Shown here: in pieces, positions 46,657-56,917 of the stretch
Position numbering within the stretch: position 1 is the stretch's first letter
How the letters are laid out: each line of letters begins with the position of its first letter
From: Leptospira vanthielii serovar Holland str. Waz Holland = ATCC 700522
GTDB taxonomy: Bacteria > Spirochaetota > Leptospiria > Leptospirales > Leptospiraceae
Length of the DNA stretch: 64,000 bases
Assembly: GCF_000332455.1 (NCBI RefSeq)
Contig: NZ_AOGY02000065.1
Coordinates: 186,001-250,000, forward strand
Direction of reading: 5' to 3'
Notes under the pieces: generated by a model
Told to the model about the DNA's origin: nothing
The model's database searches: none
The model's input: the letters and a program-made list of their open reading frames with translations, nothing else
Made by a program: the position numbers and the translations under genes

Positions 46657-47746
46657 GCGAAAGATTCTATCTAGTTTTATACTATTCCTAATAGGAATTT
46701 TTGTATTTCAATCCTGTATCTACGATTTTTATCGAAAGGAATTTGCTTCCGATAAGAAAAAAAACTATGAGTTGTTGATTTTAGCACTCCTTGGCCTTTT
46801 ACCAAATCCAAACCAGAAATTGTTTGGATTTGCTCCTGGATTTTCTAGAAATCTTTCAGATTCACAATTTGTAACCGCAGATTATTTTCCTAAAACGGGA
46901 AAAAAAAAGTTAGTTTTGATCCATGGTTGGAATCCAGCAGAAAGAGATTCCGATCCTGTTACCAATGATGAAAAAAAAATTCAAAATATAAAGAATACTT
47001 TTTCGAATGGCTTGATCCACTTTCAAGAAGGAAGGGGATCTGCAACTAGTGATTTTGATCTTTATCTTTATACTTATCGCACTTCTAACAGTATCCTTGT
47101 CAATGGAAGGCAATTTCATTCCACACTTCGTTCTAATTTTTCTGATTCAGATCAGGTATACATCATTGCCCATTCCATGGGAGGACTCGTGACAAGAGTG
47201 GCTTTATCTCCAGAAACTGGCTCTCTTCCTTTTGTTCGTTTGGTGGTAACACTGGCAAGTCCCCAATTTGGATCCCCGTTTGCTACTCCCAGTTTTTTAA
47301 ATAGTAATCCTTTTCTAAATGAATTAGGAAGTTATCTTGTGGGAACACAAGGTGGTTCGGAGCTTGCTTATACAAACCAAGGTGCAGGACAACCTCCTTT
47401 GTCGGAAGCAGAAAATCTGGTTCTCGATACACTCAATCAATCCTATCTAAGTTCCGGTCTGAATGGAAAGTTTGTCAGTTTTGCTGGAGTGATGAGTGGC
47501 TGTAATGTCGGTCAAACGGCTTATTATAATATAGGTTGTAACATTTTGAATGGCGCTGGTTTTACGCAGTCAGATGGGATTGTTCCGATCAATAGTGCAA
47601 GGCTTGGAAATTTATCTTATAAACAAATCAATATTGCAGATTGTGACCATTCCATGATGGCTTTCCAAACGATAAGCCCAGATGATGTTAAAAGTCTGAA
47701 TCTTTTCACGCAAGTGATTACGGAAATTCGTAATTCACCTTTTTAA
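46643..47746 (+). CDS. Lipase-like alpha/beta hydrolase lipoprotein
   Basis: Starting at ATG 46643 (the frame opens at 46610) gives a basic N-terminus, hydrophobic stretch and lipobox VFQSC with C25. The catalytic domain has VLIHGWNP near 97 for the oxyanion hole and the nucleophile elbow AHSMGGLVTR near 180. SDGIVPIN and CDHSMM near the end fit the Asp and His. Architecture resembles spirochaetal and bacterial triacylglycerol or PGAP1-like lipases. It is anchored to the membrane or exported. It overlaps the methyltransferase end by 14 nt. Confidence 0.76.
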   Translation: MFRVRRKILSSFILFLIGIFVFQSCIYDFYRKEFASDKKKNYELLILALLGLLPNPNQKLFGFAPGFSRNLSDSQFVTADYFPKTGKKKLVLIHGWNPAERDSDPVTNDEKKIQNIKNTFSNGLIHFQEGRGSATSDFDLYLYTYRTSNSILVNGRQFHSTLRSNFSDSDQVYIIAHSMGGLVTRVALSPETGSLPFVRLVVTLASPQFGSPFATPSFLNSNPFLNELGSYLVGTQGGSELAYTNQGAGQPPLSEAENLVLDTLNQSYLSSGLNGKFVSFAGVMSGCNVGQTAYYNIGCNILNGAGFTQSDGIVPINSARLGNLSYKQINIADCDHSMMAFQTISPDDVKSLNLFTQVITEIRNSPF

Positions 47747-47757
47747 TTGTTTTTGGT

Positions 47758-49495
47758 TTAATTTCCTGATTGGTTTTGTAAAGAACGGAGAGAAAAATAC
47801 AATCCAAGTAGTCCTAATAGAAAAACGGGAAACCCAATCAGTAGATTACCCTCTTTCCAAACTAGACATTGGATCGTATACAAACCACCAAAAACAAAAG
47901 AAAGACCAGAGAGTGTTCCAAGAAGGGAGATACCTAAACGATTCTCGTAAATGGTTTGTTTCTGGTTTGGTTCTTGTTGGAAAAGACCCTTCCAAAAGAA
48001 AAAGGGAGGTTTCGTTGTTTCATAAAACCTAACTAAAACATCGCGATCGGTATTCGGTAATATATAGGTAGATAAAATCAATAAGACACTGGCTGTAAGA
48101 GAAGTATAAAGAACGGAATAAGGAAATTCTACCTTTAGGTAAACAGAAAAGAGTAAATACAAAAGTGGAGAAAGGACAAAGGCTAAAATTTCTGTCCAAG
48201 CCGAGATTCGCCAAAAAAACCATCTGACAATTAAGATAAACCCAATACCGGATGATGCTTCGAGTAAAAATACCCATGCTCCTTTGATAGTTTCCATTCC
48301 GTAGACTGCCAGGAAAAAGGAACAAATGGCTGTTAGTATTTGGACGGCATAAGATACTTTTAGGTAATACGAGTCAGACCTTCCCTTCTCTAAGATTGGT
48401 TTCCAAAGATCATTAACGAGATAGGAGGCACCCCAATTCAAATGTGTTGCCAGTGTAGAAAGGTAAGCGGCAAGGAAGGCACTGAGCATAAGCCCCATCA
48501 TTCCACTAGGCATTCCTTCTTGTAGTACCATAAGAAATCCTTTTCCACTTTCGACTTCGGAAAGGTTTGGATAAAGCAGGAGAGATACTAGTGCGACCAA
48601 AATCCAGGGCCAGGGACGAACAAAATAATGGGCAATCACAAACCATAAAGAACCTTTTAGTGCAGCATCTTCATTTTTTGTAGCAAGAATGCGTTGGGCA
48701 ATGTATCCGCCACCTCCAGGTTCAGAACCAGGATACCAACTAGACCACCAAAGAACGGTTAGGAGAATTAAAAAATGGTCCCAAGGGAGGGTTCCGGAAG
48801 ATCCATTGGGGAAAAATAAAATTTTACTACTATCGAGTTTTGATTTTAGACCTTCGAGTCCACCAATGGTTGGTAAGTTGATAGCAAAGTAGGCAAAAAG
48901 AATACAACCTATCCAAGCTAAAAAAAAATTGAAAAACATCAATATAAGAAATACCTCTAAGGCCTGCGATCGAAGTATAGAACACACCAAATAACAGTAA
49001 ATAAACGAGAATATGGGATGCGGTCCAAAGGGGGAAAAATACAGGAATAATTTTTAACATGGCTAAATTGACCCAACCAAGAATCACTAGGTTGAGTAAA
49101 AAACCGATGACAAATGCCTTGAATCCTCGTAAAAAATTTGCTTCCTTCCCACTATAACGTAGCCTTATGAGCTCCAAATCTGTGGATGCACCAGACCTCT
49201 TCCAAAGTTTCGAAAAGAAAAACACAGTCACAAACCCACCGACTGACATATACCACCAAATCCAGTTCCCGGCAATTCCTTGCCCTCGAATGATCTCTGT
49301 TACAGCAAGAGGTGTGTCAGCCGCAAAAGTCGTTGCGACCATGGCAGTTCCTGCCACAAACCAAGACAAACTACCTTCCGCTTGGAAGTATTCTTTTGTG
49401 GATTTTTGTTTGGAACGAAAACGAAGTAAAATGAGGACAATGACGACAAAAGGAAAAAGAAAAAATACAAAATCAAAAAAATGAAAAGGAATCAT
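47758..49495 (-). pseudogene. Sodium:solute symporter (SSF family), interrupted by a frameshift in a 9-T tract
   Basis: Two frames together make one SSF symporter: 49495-48830 carries the first six or so helices (FVAGTAMVATTFAADTPLAV is the Na+-site TM1 region) up to GISYIDVFQFF, and 48990-47758 carries the rest from LAWIGCILFAYFAINLP on, including SWYPGSEPGGGGYIAQRIL. The switch falls in a run of nine T (minus strand; A at 48920-48928). Eight T would give an unbroken 578-residue protein, a normal size, whereas nine T end the first part early. The ATG overlaps the hisF stop (ATGA). Sequencing error, phase variation and true decay all fit. Substrate unknown. Confidence 0.82.
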
Positions 49496-50259
49496 AGTCT
49501 CACTTTGATTCCCATCTCTTTCATTGTTTGTTTGGTTTCTTGGATGGAAAATTCGCCAAAGTGAAAAATAGATGCCGCAAGGACTGCATCCGCACCACCA
49601 CGAAGGATTACTTCTGCCATATGTTCTGGATTCCCAGCACCACCCGAGGCGATGATCGGAATCGAAAGGTTTGATGTAAATGATTTCATTAGAGTTATAT
49701 CAAAACCGTCTTTGGTTCCATCTTTGTCCATAGAGGTAAGAAGGATTTCTCCCGCACCCATCTCAAAAGCTTCCCGTCCCCAATCAAGGGCTTCCCTACC
49801 CGTTTCTAAACGCCCACCATTTAAGTACACTTCGTATCTTTTACGCTCTGGATGAAATTTAACATCGATAGCACAAACAATACATTGTGATCCATAAATT
49901 TCACTGGAATCTTTCAGTAATTGAGGATTTTGAAAAGCGCTGGTATTGATAGAAACTTTATCAGCTCCCTTATTCAATACAGCTTTTACATCTTCTATGG
50001 TGCGAATCCCTCCACCGACAGTGAAAGGAATAAAGAGTCTATTGGCTACTTGTTCCACTAAGTTCAGAAGGATATCTCGTTTGTCAGAAGAAGCGGTTAT
50101 GTCTAAAAAACAAAGTTCGTCAGCTTTGTTTTCTTCATAAGCAACCGCACAGGCAACAGGATCACCGGCATCGACTAGGTTTACAAATTGTACCCCTTTG
50201 ACAACCCTTCCGCCTTTTATATCCAAACAAGGAATGACTCTTTTGGTTAGTTCATCCAT
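49492..50259 (-). CDS. hisF: Imidazole glycerol phosphate synthase subunit HisF
   Basis: Cyclase of histidine biosynthesis; with HisH it forms imidazole glycerol phosphate and AICAR. A TIM barrel with the two catalytic aspartates D13 (IPCLDIKGGRVVKG) and D132 (CAIDVKF). VGGGIRTIED near 81-90 and ASGGAGNPEHM near 200 bind phosphate. Length 255. It sits outside a histidine operon, between gatA and the symporter, 1 nt after the gatA stop. Confidence 0.95.
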   Translation of the reverse strand: MDELTKRVIPCLDIKGGRVVKGVQFVNLVDAGDPVACAVAYEENKADELCFLDITASSDKRDILLNLVEQVANRLFIPFTVGGGIRTIEDVKAVLNKGADKVSINTSAFQNPQLLKDSSEIYGSQCIVCAIDVKFHPERKRYEVYLNGGRLETGREALDWGREAFEMGAGEILLTSMDKDGTKDGFDITLMKSFTSNLSIPIIASGGAGNPEHMAEVILRGGADAVLAASIFHFGEFSIQETKQTMKEMGIKVRL

Positions 50260-50260
50260 G

Positions 50261-51727
50261 TTAGGTGATCTCGGAAGGAAGTACCAATTTACAAATTTCT
50301 AATTCAGAAGTAGATTTGGCATAACTTAGGAGTTTTGTTTCATCAAAATGGGAGGAAGTAATTTGTAATCCGATCGGAAGCCCATTTGAATCCAGTCCTG
50401 CAGGGCAACTGATGGCAGGAACACCCGCTAAGTTGACGGAGGTAGTCAGAATATCTGCTTGATACATTTGAATCGGGTCTTTTGTTTTTTCTCCGACTTT
50501 GAATGCCGTTGTGGGTGACGTGGGTTGGAATATGATATCCACTGTTTTAAAGAATTCTGCATACTGTTTGCGAATGAGAACTCTTGCTTTCTGTGCTTTT
50601 CCGTAATAAGCATCGTAATAACCTGAACTGAGTGAAAAAGTTCCAAGTAAAATTCGACGTTTGACTTCGGGCCCAAAACCAGCGGTTCTAGATTCAGAAT
50701 ATAAATCTTCTAATTTTCCAGCCCCTTCTTTACGTAATCCGTATCGGATTCCATCAAAGCGGCTTAAGTTGGAAGAACATTCAGCAGTGGCAATCAAATA
50801 GTAAACAGGGATTGCATACTTTAACAAAGAAAAGTCGAGTGGAACAAGAGTGGCTCCTTTGGATTCCAATTCTTTTAAAATTTCCGTGTAACGTTTGTTT
50901 ACGTCAGGTGAAAAGTTAAATTCTTCTGACTTCATCACCCCAATGCGTTTGCCTTTCCAATTCACAGAAGAAACGGAACTTGCTTCGAATGGATTTACTT
51001 TTGCTGTCGTTTGGTCTTTATGATCGAGGCCTGAGATAATTTCCATTAGGTCTGAGATCCCTTGTAAGTCATTGGAAAAGGGACCAATTTGGTCAAGGCT
51101 GGAAGCATAAGCAATAAGTCCATACCTGGACACACGACCGTAAGTAGGTTTTAGACCCCAGATTCCACAAAGTGCTGCAGGTTGTCGAATGGAACCACCT
51201 GTATCGGATCCAAGTGATACAGGTAACATAGAGGCTGCGACTGCCGCCGCCGAACCACCGCTAGATCCTCCGGGAATACGACTTGTATCAAAGGGATTTC
51301 TTGTAGTGTGGTAGGCACTATTTTCGGTAGAGGATCCCATTGCAAACTCATCCATATTGAGCCTTGGGAAAAAAACAAATCCTTTTTCTTTTAGTCTTTG
51401 AATGACGGATGCATCGTACGGGGATCTAAAGTTTTCGAGAATCTTAGAAGAACAAGAAGTGATCTCACCAGTAATACAGATATTATCTTTGATTCCAATG
51501 GGAATTCCATCAAATTCAGAAAGTAATTTCCCGGATTTTCTTCTATTGTCACTTTCTTCGGCTTGTTTTAAAATTCGCTCTTTGTTGAATTCGAGAAAAG
51601 CTTTTACCTTCGAATCAGTTCCTTCAATTCTTTTTATATAAGCAGAAACTAAGTCTACCGATTTTAATGAACCATCATTTAGCTTTGTTTTGATTTCGGA
51701 ATATGTAAGAAAAATTAAGTCTTTCAT
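50261..51727 (-). CDS. gatA: Aspartyl/glutamyl-tRNA amidotransferase subunit A
   Basis: Amidase subunit of GatCAB, which converts misacylated Glu-tRNA(Gln) or Asp-tRNA(Asn) to the amide form. The catalytic triad is visible: K80 (GIKDN), S155 in the amidase signature [15 protein letters not shown], and S179 (DTGGSIRQP). Length 488. It overlaps gatC by 4 nt (ATGA). Because an asparaginyl-tRNA synthetase is also encoded here, Gln-tRNA formation is the likely main job; that is inference. No gatB in this window. Confidence 0.95.
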   Translation of the reverse strand: MKDLIFLTYSEIKTKLNDGSLKSVDLVSAYIKRIEGTDSKVKAFLEFNKERILKQAEESDNRRKSGKLLSEFDGIPIGIKDNICITGEITSCSSKILENFRSPYDASVIQRLKEKGFVFFPRLNMDEFAMGSSTENSAYHTTRNPFDTSRIPGGSSGGSAAAVAASMLPVSLGSDTGGSIRQPAALCGIWGLKPTYGRVSRYGLIAYASSLDQIGPFSNDLQGISDLMEIISGLDHKDQTTAKVNPFEASSVSSVNWKGKRIGVMKSEEFNFSPDVNKRYTEILKELESKGATLVPLDFSLLKYAIPVYYLIATAECSSNLSRFDGIRYGLRKEGAGKLEDLYSESRTAGFGPEVKRRILLGTFSLSSGYYDAYYGKAQKARVLIRKQYAEFFKTVDIIFQPTSPTTAFKVGEKTKDPIQMYQADILTTSVNLAGVPAISCPAGLDSNGLPIGLQITSSHFDETKLLSYAKSTSELEICKLVLPSEIT

Positions 51728-52008
51728 GTTTCAATTACCTTGGGAACCACAATGTATCCATTTTCATAGGAAGGTGCAATTTTTGCGAGATCGTCTCTTT
51801 TTAAACCGTTCTCGGCAAAGTCCTTTCTCAATTCGTAAAAGATTTGTTCATAAATTTCATCATCACCTACACTCGTTGTGTCTAGGTTTTTGATTTCATC
51901 TACGTATTGTACAATCCGAGAAAAGTCATTTAACATAGAAGAAACTTCCGTATCCTCTATGTTAAGTTTTGCCAAGTGGGCAATGTTTTTTAATTCTTTT
52001 TCATCCAT
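51724..52008 (-). CDS. gatC: Aspartyl/glutamyl-tRNA amidotransferase subunit C
   Basis: Small helper that stabilises GatA. The N-terminal helix [16 protein letters not shown] and the [21 protein letters not shown] segment are the family pattern. The middle carries an acidic DDEIYEQIF segment, and the C-terminus ([17 protein letters not shown]) matches the usual 'ENGFFVVPKV' end. 94 residues, normal. It is followed directly by gatA. Confidence 0.93.
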   Translation of the reverse strand: MDEKELKNIAHLAKLNIEDTEVSSMLNDFSRIVQYVDEIKNLDTTSVGDDEIYEQIFYELRKDFAENGLKRDDLAKIAPSYENGYIVVPKVIET

Positions 52009-52017
52009 AATGTTTCC

Positions 52018-53418
52018 TCAGTATGCATTCCTATCTATAATTGTCTTAAGGGGGGTGAGTAAAATGATTTTGATATCGAGAAGTAGAGACCAGTTTTCAA
52101 TATAAAAAATATCTGCTTCGATTCGTTTTTCGATCGAAGTATCGCCACGGAATCCTTGGACTTGTGCCCAACCCGTTATGCCTGCTTTTGCTGCGTGACG
52201 TCTCATATATTGTTGGTGTTCGTTTCTAAACTTTTCTACATAAAAGGGGCGTTCTGGTCTTGGTCCGACAACAGACATATCACCCAGTAATACATTAAAA
52301 AATTGCGGAGTTTCATCTAAGGATAATTTTCTTAAAACAGCACCCACTACTGTGACACGAGGGTCATCTTTTACTGTCCAGAGTGTATCAGATTTTTCTT
52401 TTGCTTGTACTACCATGGACCGAAATTTGAGCATTCCAAAAACCTTATTGTCGAGGCCTACTCTTTCTTGTTTGTAAAAAATGGGCCCCTTACTAGTTAA
52501 TTTCACAAGTAAGGCAATGATCAGATAGAATGGGCTAAATAATAAGATAAAAAATAGGGAAAAGAAAATATCAAAAGTTCTTTTTAATACTAAGTTGTAT
52601 CCCAATCTCAACGGGATGTTACGAATCGAGATAATAGGAATCCCGTCCAAAACTTCCACCCTTCCTTTTGCGGTGACAATTTCTTCGTAACTGGGAATAA
52701 CTTTTAAATCAATACCATGAAAGTCTGCGATATCAATGATCTCTTTTAAAGAATCACCTTCATCATGCGATAGGGCATAGACGATTAAATCGATATTATT
52801 TTCTTCAACATAAGGCTCCAATTTTCCAGTTGTTGTAACGGTTTGTATTTTTTTGGGAGAAAGATTTTTTTTCCCAGCTACAAAACCCTTTACTGTATAA
52901 CCATAGATTGAATGTTTTTTGATTGTTTCAGAAAAATTAATCGCAGATTTCCCTGTTCCAATGATAAGAACAGACTTTAGATTGAATCCTCGACTGCGTA
53001 AATATTGCATAAAGGATCGTAATATATAATGGGAAAATGAGGTAAGGATGACTGTGCAAATAGCAAAGTAACCGATGACTAGTCTTGAAAAACTTTCCCC
53101 TCGGAAAAAAAACAAAAGAGAAAGTACAACGAGTAAGTTTAAAACCACTCCCGTAACGATTGCAAATAGTTCATCAGAAAAAGACAATCCTCTGCGTGGA
53201 TGGTATAAATCGATAGAGAGAAATGATAAAACCTGAGAAAAACCAAGTACAACACCCAAAATCAAATAATTTACAGGATCAATTATTTGGATTTGAAAAG
53301 CTGAATCAGGAGAAAGATAATAACGAATGATATAAGCGCATACGAAACTTGTCAGCGCTATGAAGAAGTCTGTTACAAGGAATAGGAGTTTGAAGGATTG
53401 GCTTCTTTCTTTTAACAT
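52018..53418 (-). CDS. Polyprenyl-phosphate sugar-1-phosphate transferase (WcaJ/WbaP-like)
   Basis: Initiates a surface polysaccharide by moving a sugar phosphate to undecaprenyl phosphate. About five membrane segments: four in the first 130 residues and one near 275-300. A nucleotide-binding-like middle (SVLIIGTGKSAINFSETIKK) precedes the catalytic C-terminal block with KFRSMV near 350, KLSLDETPQFFNVLLGDMSVVGPRPE near 385-410 and AGITGWAQVQGFRGDTS near 430. Length 466. It lies 11 nt after lptD and 9 nt before gatC on the same strand. The sugar is unknown. Confidence 0.9.
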   Translation of the reverse strand: MLKERSQSFKLLFLVTDFFIALTSFVCAYIIRYYLSPDSAFQIQIIDPVNYLILGVVLGFSQVLSFLSIDLYHPRRGLSFSDELFAIVTGVVLNLLVVLSLLFFFRGESFSRLVIGYFAICTVILTSFSHYILRSFMQYLRSRGFNLKSVLIIGTGKSAINFSETIKKHSIYGYTVKGFVAGKKNLSPKKIQTVTTTGKLEPYVEENNIDLIVYALSHDEGDSLKEIIDIADFHGIDLKVIPSYEEIVTAKGRVEVLDGIPIISIRNIPLRLGYNLVLKRTFDIFFSLFFILLFSPFYLIIALLVKLTSKGPIFYKQERVGLDNKVFGMLKFRSMVVQAKEKSDTLWTVKDDPRVTVVGAVLRKLSLDETPQFFNVLLGDMSVVGPRPERPFYVEKFRNEHQQYMRRHAAKAGITGWAQVQGFRGDTSIEKRIEADIFYIENWSLLLDIKIILLTPLKTIIDRNAY

Positions 53419-53429
53419 TTGTAACTCTA

Positions 53430-56387
53430 TTAATCGGTTAAGTCAGTGGATGTTCCATCAAGTGGACGTTTGCGGAATCTGTACAATCTAACTCTAGTGG
53501 CCTGAGCAGACGCAGAATCGCCAAAACTGAAATTGGTTAAGTTAACAGAAAAGTATACAGATTGATCATAAAAAGTCAATTGGTTGTTCATTGTGAGGCC
53601 TCCTGGCAGTGCCCGTAAATTCATACTATAACCCAAACGATATTCCCAGTTGTGTAGGTCGAGTTTCAAGGTCATCATAAACCTGTTGATATTAAAGACA
53701 GTTTTTTGCCTTTCTGTTTGGCCTTGGGCGCCGGTTCCCGCAGCTAAATCTTCCCAAATTGTAGTTTGGTCATAATTAGTTCCTGTTTGAGATGTATACA
53801 TTTCCGGACTAGTATTCATTGCATAAAACTGACCTTGCGCTAGAGCTGTAAGTCGCCAAGGTTCTGTGACTCGGGAGTCAAGTTCTAATTCAACACCGGA
53901 ATATCTTGTTACTTTGACATCAGTTCTAAAGAAAAATCTGTAACTATCCAAATAACTATCTTTATACACATGATACCATGTAGATCCTACTTCTAAGCTT
54001 CGAAAAGCACGAATGATTGGCCATGAAAAACCTCCCATTTTATAGGAAAGGGTAAGGTTATTTGATAGAGATCTATTTTGAGGAGTATGATGCACATAAT
54101 CATTGTTAATGAATACACCGGAATAGAAGTTACGTTTTCTTTCCAAAAGACTCGGTCTACGTGTTGTAAATCCGTCCACAAAGTCAAAAAAACCACCGAC
54201 TCTCACAACAGTATAATACCATCGTTGCATATTGGTAAGTCCTGGATTGTAAGAGGATGAAAATTGGCGTAAATCTCTTATCGTTCTTACAGAGATGTCC
54301 CAATCATTGAGCGCATAACTTTCTAATGCAAATTCCGCCTCGTTCTGGCGTAAATTTCCAAGGATAGGATCTTTTGCTTCTGCCTTGTCTGCATCTAAAC
54401 GTCGGTATGTAGTAGATAAAAAGATTTCAGGAATACCCATTCGAACTGTATGAGATTGTCTGACATACTGATAGGATTGTTGTTTTAATAATGTGGCGTA
54501 TGCTTTGTTTACGTCTCTGTCTGGACTGTTTAAATCATTTCCAGATCCGGGATACTCAACCGTTTGTTTGGTAGCACCCATATATACAGAAGGTGTAAAT
54601 GACATATAAGCACCCATGGTTATTGGGGAACGAAATCCTGTTTCACCGATTACGTTGGTTTGCGATCGTAAAACAAAGTCTTGGTACTGACTTCTTGGAT
54701 CCACAACCCCTGTTGTTGGATTGGTTCTTTGTTGGGGAGCACCGTAGATTCGATTGATATTGGTTTGAAAAAATAAATCCCAATAAATAGGACTGTTAGT
54801 TCCAGGAACCAAACCAATGTTACTGGAATTTCTGATTGTTACTGCTGGTAACGTATCTTGTGCTGCAAAGTATTGGTTTGCTTGGATTTGGTAAACAAGA
54901 GTTCGGCTCATCGCAATTCCGACACCCAAGTCTCCTCTGTTTTCAGTATAGTTTAAGTTCCAATTTAATAAGTTTCGGATGAGACCAAAACGAACATCTC
55001 TATAAGAGTATAATGATTGGAGTGAATTTGATGGTTGGTATCTGTTCCCAAATTCGTAGTCAAATTGGCGATTGCTATAATTTTCGTATTGGATTTGAAC
55101 GTTTCTTGTGTAGTCACGCGAGAAATCATTGAATTTTGCATTCAATCGAAGGTCTGTTTTCCACCATGGATCATAGTTAACACCTGTATTGCGGTATGGC
55201 AACCCTGTATTCGGAAACATTTCGCCGCGATCTACGTTATTCGTGACTGCTACGTTTCCAATGCCACCATTACGGAACCGGTCTTCATATACAGGTGTGA
55301 TTGTGTTATTTTTATAATTAGCGTAACCAAGATTGATATTGTAATTTAAAATTGGTGATACTTTCCACATCTCTAGCTGTGCGGCTTGTCCCGTTTTTTC
55401 ATACATATCAAAGCGAAATTTATAACCATTGGCAAGTAGAAGACTATTCGGATAGGAATCAGACCATTGATAAGAGTTTTGCCAAAACCAACCTTGAGTA
55501 TTGTTTTTACCAACTTGTGTTGTGACTCCGTTCCCTGACTCAGAATTGTATAAAACAGGAAGCCAAAACAATGGAGTTCCCCCTACCTTGTAGGAAACTC
55601 GGTATGCTACAACAGACTTGTCATCATGGATAATGATTTTTCTAGCTTGAAAGGATTCGTGAGGAAGTTCCGCATTACAGGCAGTAAAGTATCCCATCTC
55701 CAAAAGATATCTTTTTTCATCCAAACGTTTTATCTTTTGCCCAATGAAGTATGATGGGAACATACTTAGTTTGGAATTATACACAACACCTTGGTTGATT
55801 TTTAAATCGTAGATCATCCGGTCGCCATTAACTTTGGCAGTGCCGTCTTTGTATTCCACACCACCTTCAGCATAGACCTCTTGACGATTCGCATCGATGG
55901 ATACCGAGTCAGCAACAAGTTCACCGGAGCGAATTTTAAGTCGCACTTTCCCACGAAGGACAAGAACCCCACCCTTCGTTTTGTCAATATTCAAAAGTTG
56001 ACCTTCTGCGGCATTTTGGATTTGAATTGGTGGGCCTTTTTTTGTTTGTGAACTGAGTAATGCTTCAGGAGTTAACGCCTGTTCCTCTTCGGGAACAAGT
56101 GCCTCCCGTAGTCTTTCTCTTTTTGTATAAATGGTTCCCGATGGATTGAGTCCTAAATTTCGAAGATTGTCTTCTACTTCTCTATCAGACATGGAATCCA
56201 CAGATTTTCTAACGAGTCCGCGTTGTACTTGGGCAGTAGTTTGTTTTCTTTCTTCTTCTTGAGCGTTTTTTGTAGGGCTGGATTGGTCAGGAAAAGTGAG
56301 TTTTAGCCCATTGATATCCTGCGCCAGAATTTCCATTCCGAAGAGAAAACCATAAAATAATATGAGAAAACGAATGGATTTTTGCAC
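53430..56387 (-). CDS. lptD: LptD-like outer-membrane LPS-assembly protein
   Basis: Beta-barrel protein that inserts LPS into the outer leaflet. Signal peptide at 1-22 (IRFLILFYGFLFGMEILA). Then a Pro/Gln-rich region with an odd helical patch (LRNLGLNPSGTIYTKRERL near 72-90), and the OstA/LptA-like jellyroll from about 130 (GKVRLKIRSGELVADSVSID, AEGGVEYKDG). LFWLPVLYNSESGNGVTTQ near 280 marks the barrel entry. The long rest is beta-strand and aromatic-rich, ending in SFGDSASAQATRVRLYRFRK. At 985 residues it is longer than E. coli LptD. It heads a minus-strand run of close genes. Confidence 0.87.
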   Translation of the reverse strand: MQKSIRFLILFYGFLFGMEILAQDINGLKLTFPDQSSPTKNAQEEERKQTTAQVQRGLVRKSVDSMSDREVEDNLRNLGLNPSGTIYTKRERLREALVPEEEQALTPEALLSSQTKKGPPIQIQNAAEGQLLNIDKTKGGVLVLRGKVRLKIRSGELVADSVSIDANRQEVYAEGGVEYKDGTAKVNGDRMIYDLKINQGVVYNSKLSMFPSYFIGQKIKRLDEKRYLLEMGYFTACNAELPHESFQARKIIIHDDKSVVAYRVSYKVGGTPLFWLPVLYNSESGNGVTTQVGKNNTQGWFWQNSYQWSDSYPNSLLLANGYKFRFDMYEKTGQAAQLEMWKVSPILNYNINLGYANYKNNTITPVYEDRFRNGGIGNVAVTNNVDRGEMFPNTGLPYRNTGVNYDPWWKTDLRLNAKFNDFSRDYTRNVQIQYENYSNRQFDYEFGNRYQPSNSLQSLYSYRDVRFGLIRNLLNWNLNYTENRGDLGVGIAMSRTLVYQIQANQYFAAQDTLPAVTIRNSSNIGLVPGTNSPIYWDLFFQTNINRIYGAPQQRTNPTTGVVDPRSQYQDFVLRSQTNVIGETGFRSPITMGAYMSFTPSVYMGATKQTVEYPGSGNDLNSPDRDVNKAYATLLKQQSYQYVRQSHTVRMGIPEIFLSTTYRRLDADKAEAKDPILGNLRQNEAEFALESYALNDWDISVRTIRDLRQFSSSYNPGLTNMQRWYYTVVRVGGFFDFVDGFTTRRPSLLERKRNFYSGVFINNDYVHHTPQNRSLSNNLTLSYKMGGFSWPIIRAFRSLEVGSTWYHVYKDSYLDSYRFFFRTDVKVTRYSGVELELDSRVTEPWRLTALAQGQFYAMNTSPEMYTSQTGTNYDQTTIWEDLAAGTGAQGQTERQKTVFNINRFMMTLKLDLHNWEYRLGYSMNLRALPGGLTMNNQLTFYDQSVYFSVNLTNFSFGDSASAQATRVRLYRFRKRPLDGTSTDLTD

Positions 56388-56560
56388 AGCGGGCTTTGAA
56401 AGTATAGAACGACAGTTTTACACCGGTCGAAAAAATCAATGGAAAACCAGGCAGAATTTCGAACAGGAATCTCGTATTTTATCGGAAAAAGAGGTTGCGA
56501 AACTATTCGTGTAATGGACATAATCAAATGGCTCATTCCTTGGGCATCCGGGAGTTTTGA

Positions 56561-56911
56561 ATGGCAAAAACCTACTCTGGAGAACGTATTCCTGGTACTT
56601 TGCGGTACAATCTCAAAGTAAGAGAGGGAAGTACGGAACATTGTTTTACGGTTCCGGAACCATCGATCCAAATTCCCATGGAAGGTTTTGGACCGGATGA
56701 AAGTGCCAATCGGTTAGCCTTAGCCATCCTTCTAGATTTCACCAAAAACCCACAAACTTCGTTTTTATATTATAAGGACTTTAATTTTTTCTTAAGTGGA
56801 CTTTTTTTGGAAGATAATTGGATGTTACATTCCAACCGCATTGATTTATTTTTTAAATTGTTAGAAGAAACTCCCCCGTTATCTAAATCTTTGGTGTTGG
56901 GGAAGCGCTAA
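56561..56911 (+). CDS. Small protein resembling DUF6166-like family
   Basis: A 116-residue soluble protein starting MAKTYSGERIPGTLRYNL. The core segment FGPDESANRLALAILLDFTKN with the following FYYKDFNFFLSGLF looks like the 'GPaqLALAiLld....Y..F...vi' pattern of small conserved proteins grouped as DUF6166; this match is by eye and uncertain. It is convergent with the histidine kinase gene, 6 nt apart. The 173-bp gap before it holds no supported gene. Confidence 0.58.
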   Translation: MAKTYSGERIPGTLRYNLKVREGSTEHCFTVPEPSIQIPMEGFGPDESANRLALAILLDFTKNPQTSFLYYKDFNFFLSGLFLEDNWMLHSNRIDLFFKLLEETPPLSKSLVLGKR

Positions 56912-56917
56912 CGATTG

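Noticed and set aside
56439..56621. 60-residue frame upstream of the small DUF6166-like gene
   Set aside because: Overlaps that gene's start and has no independent support.
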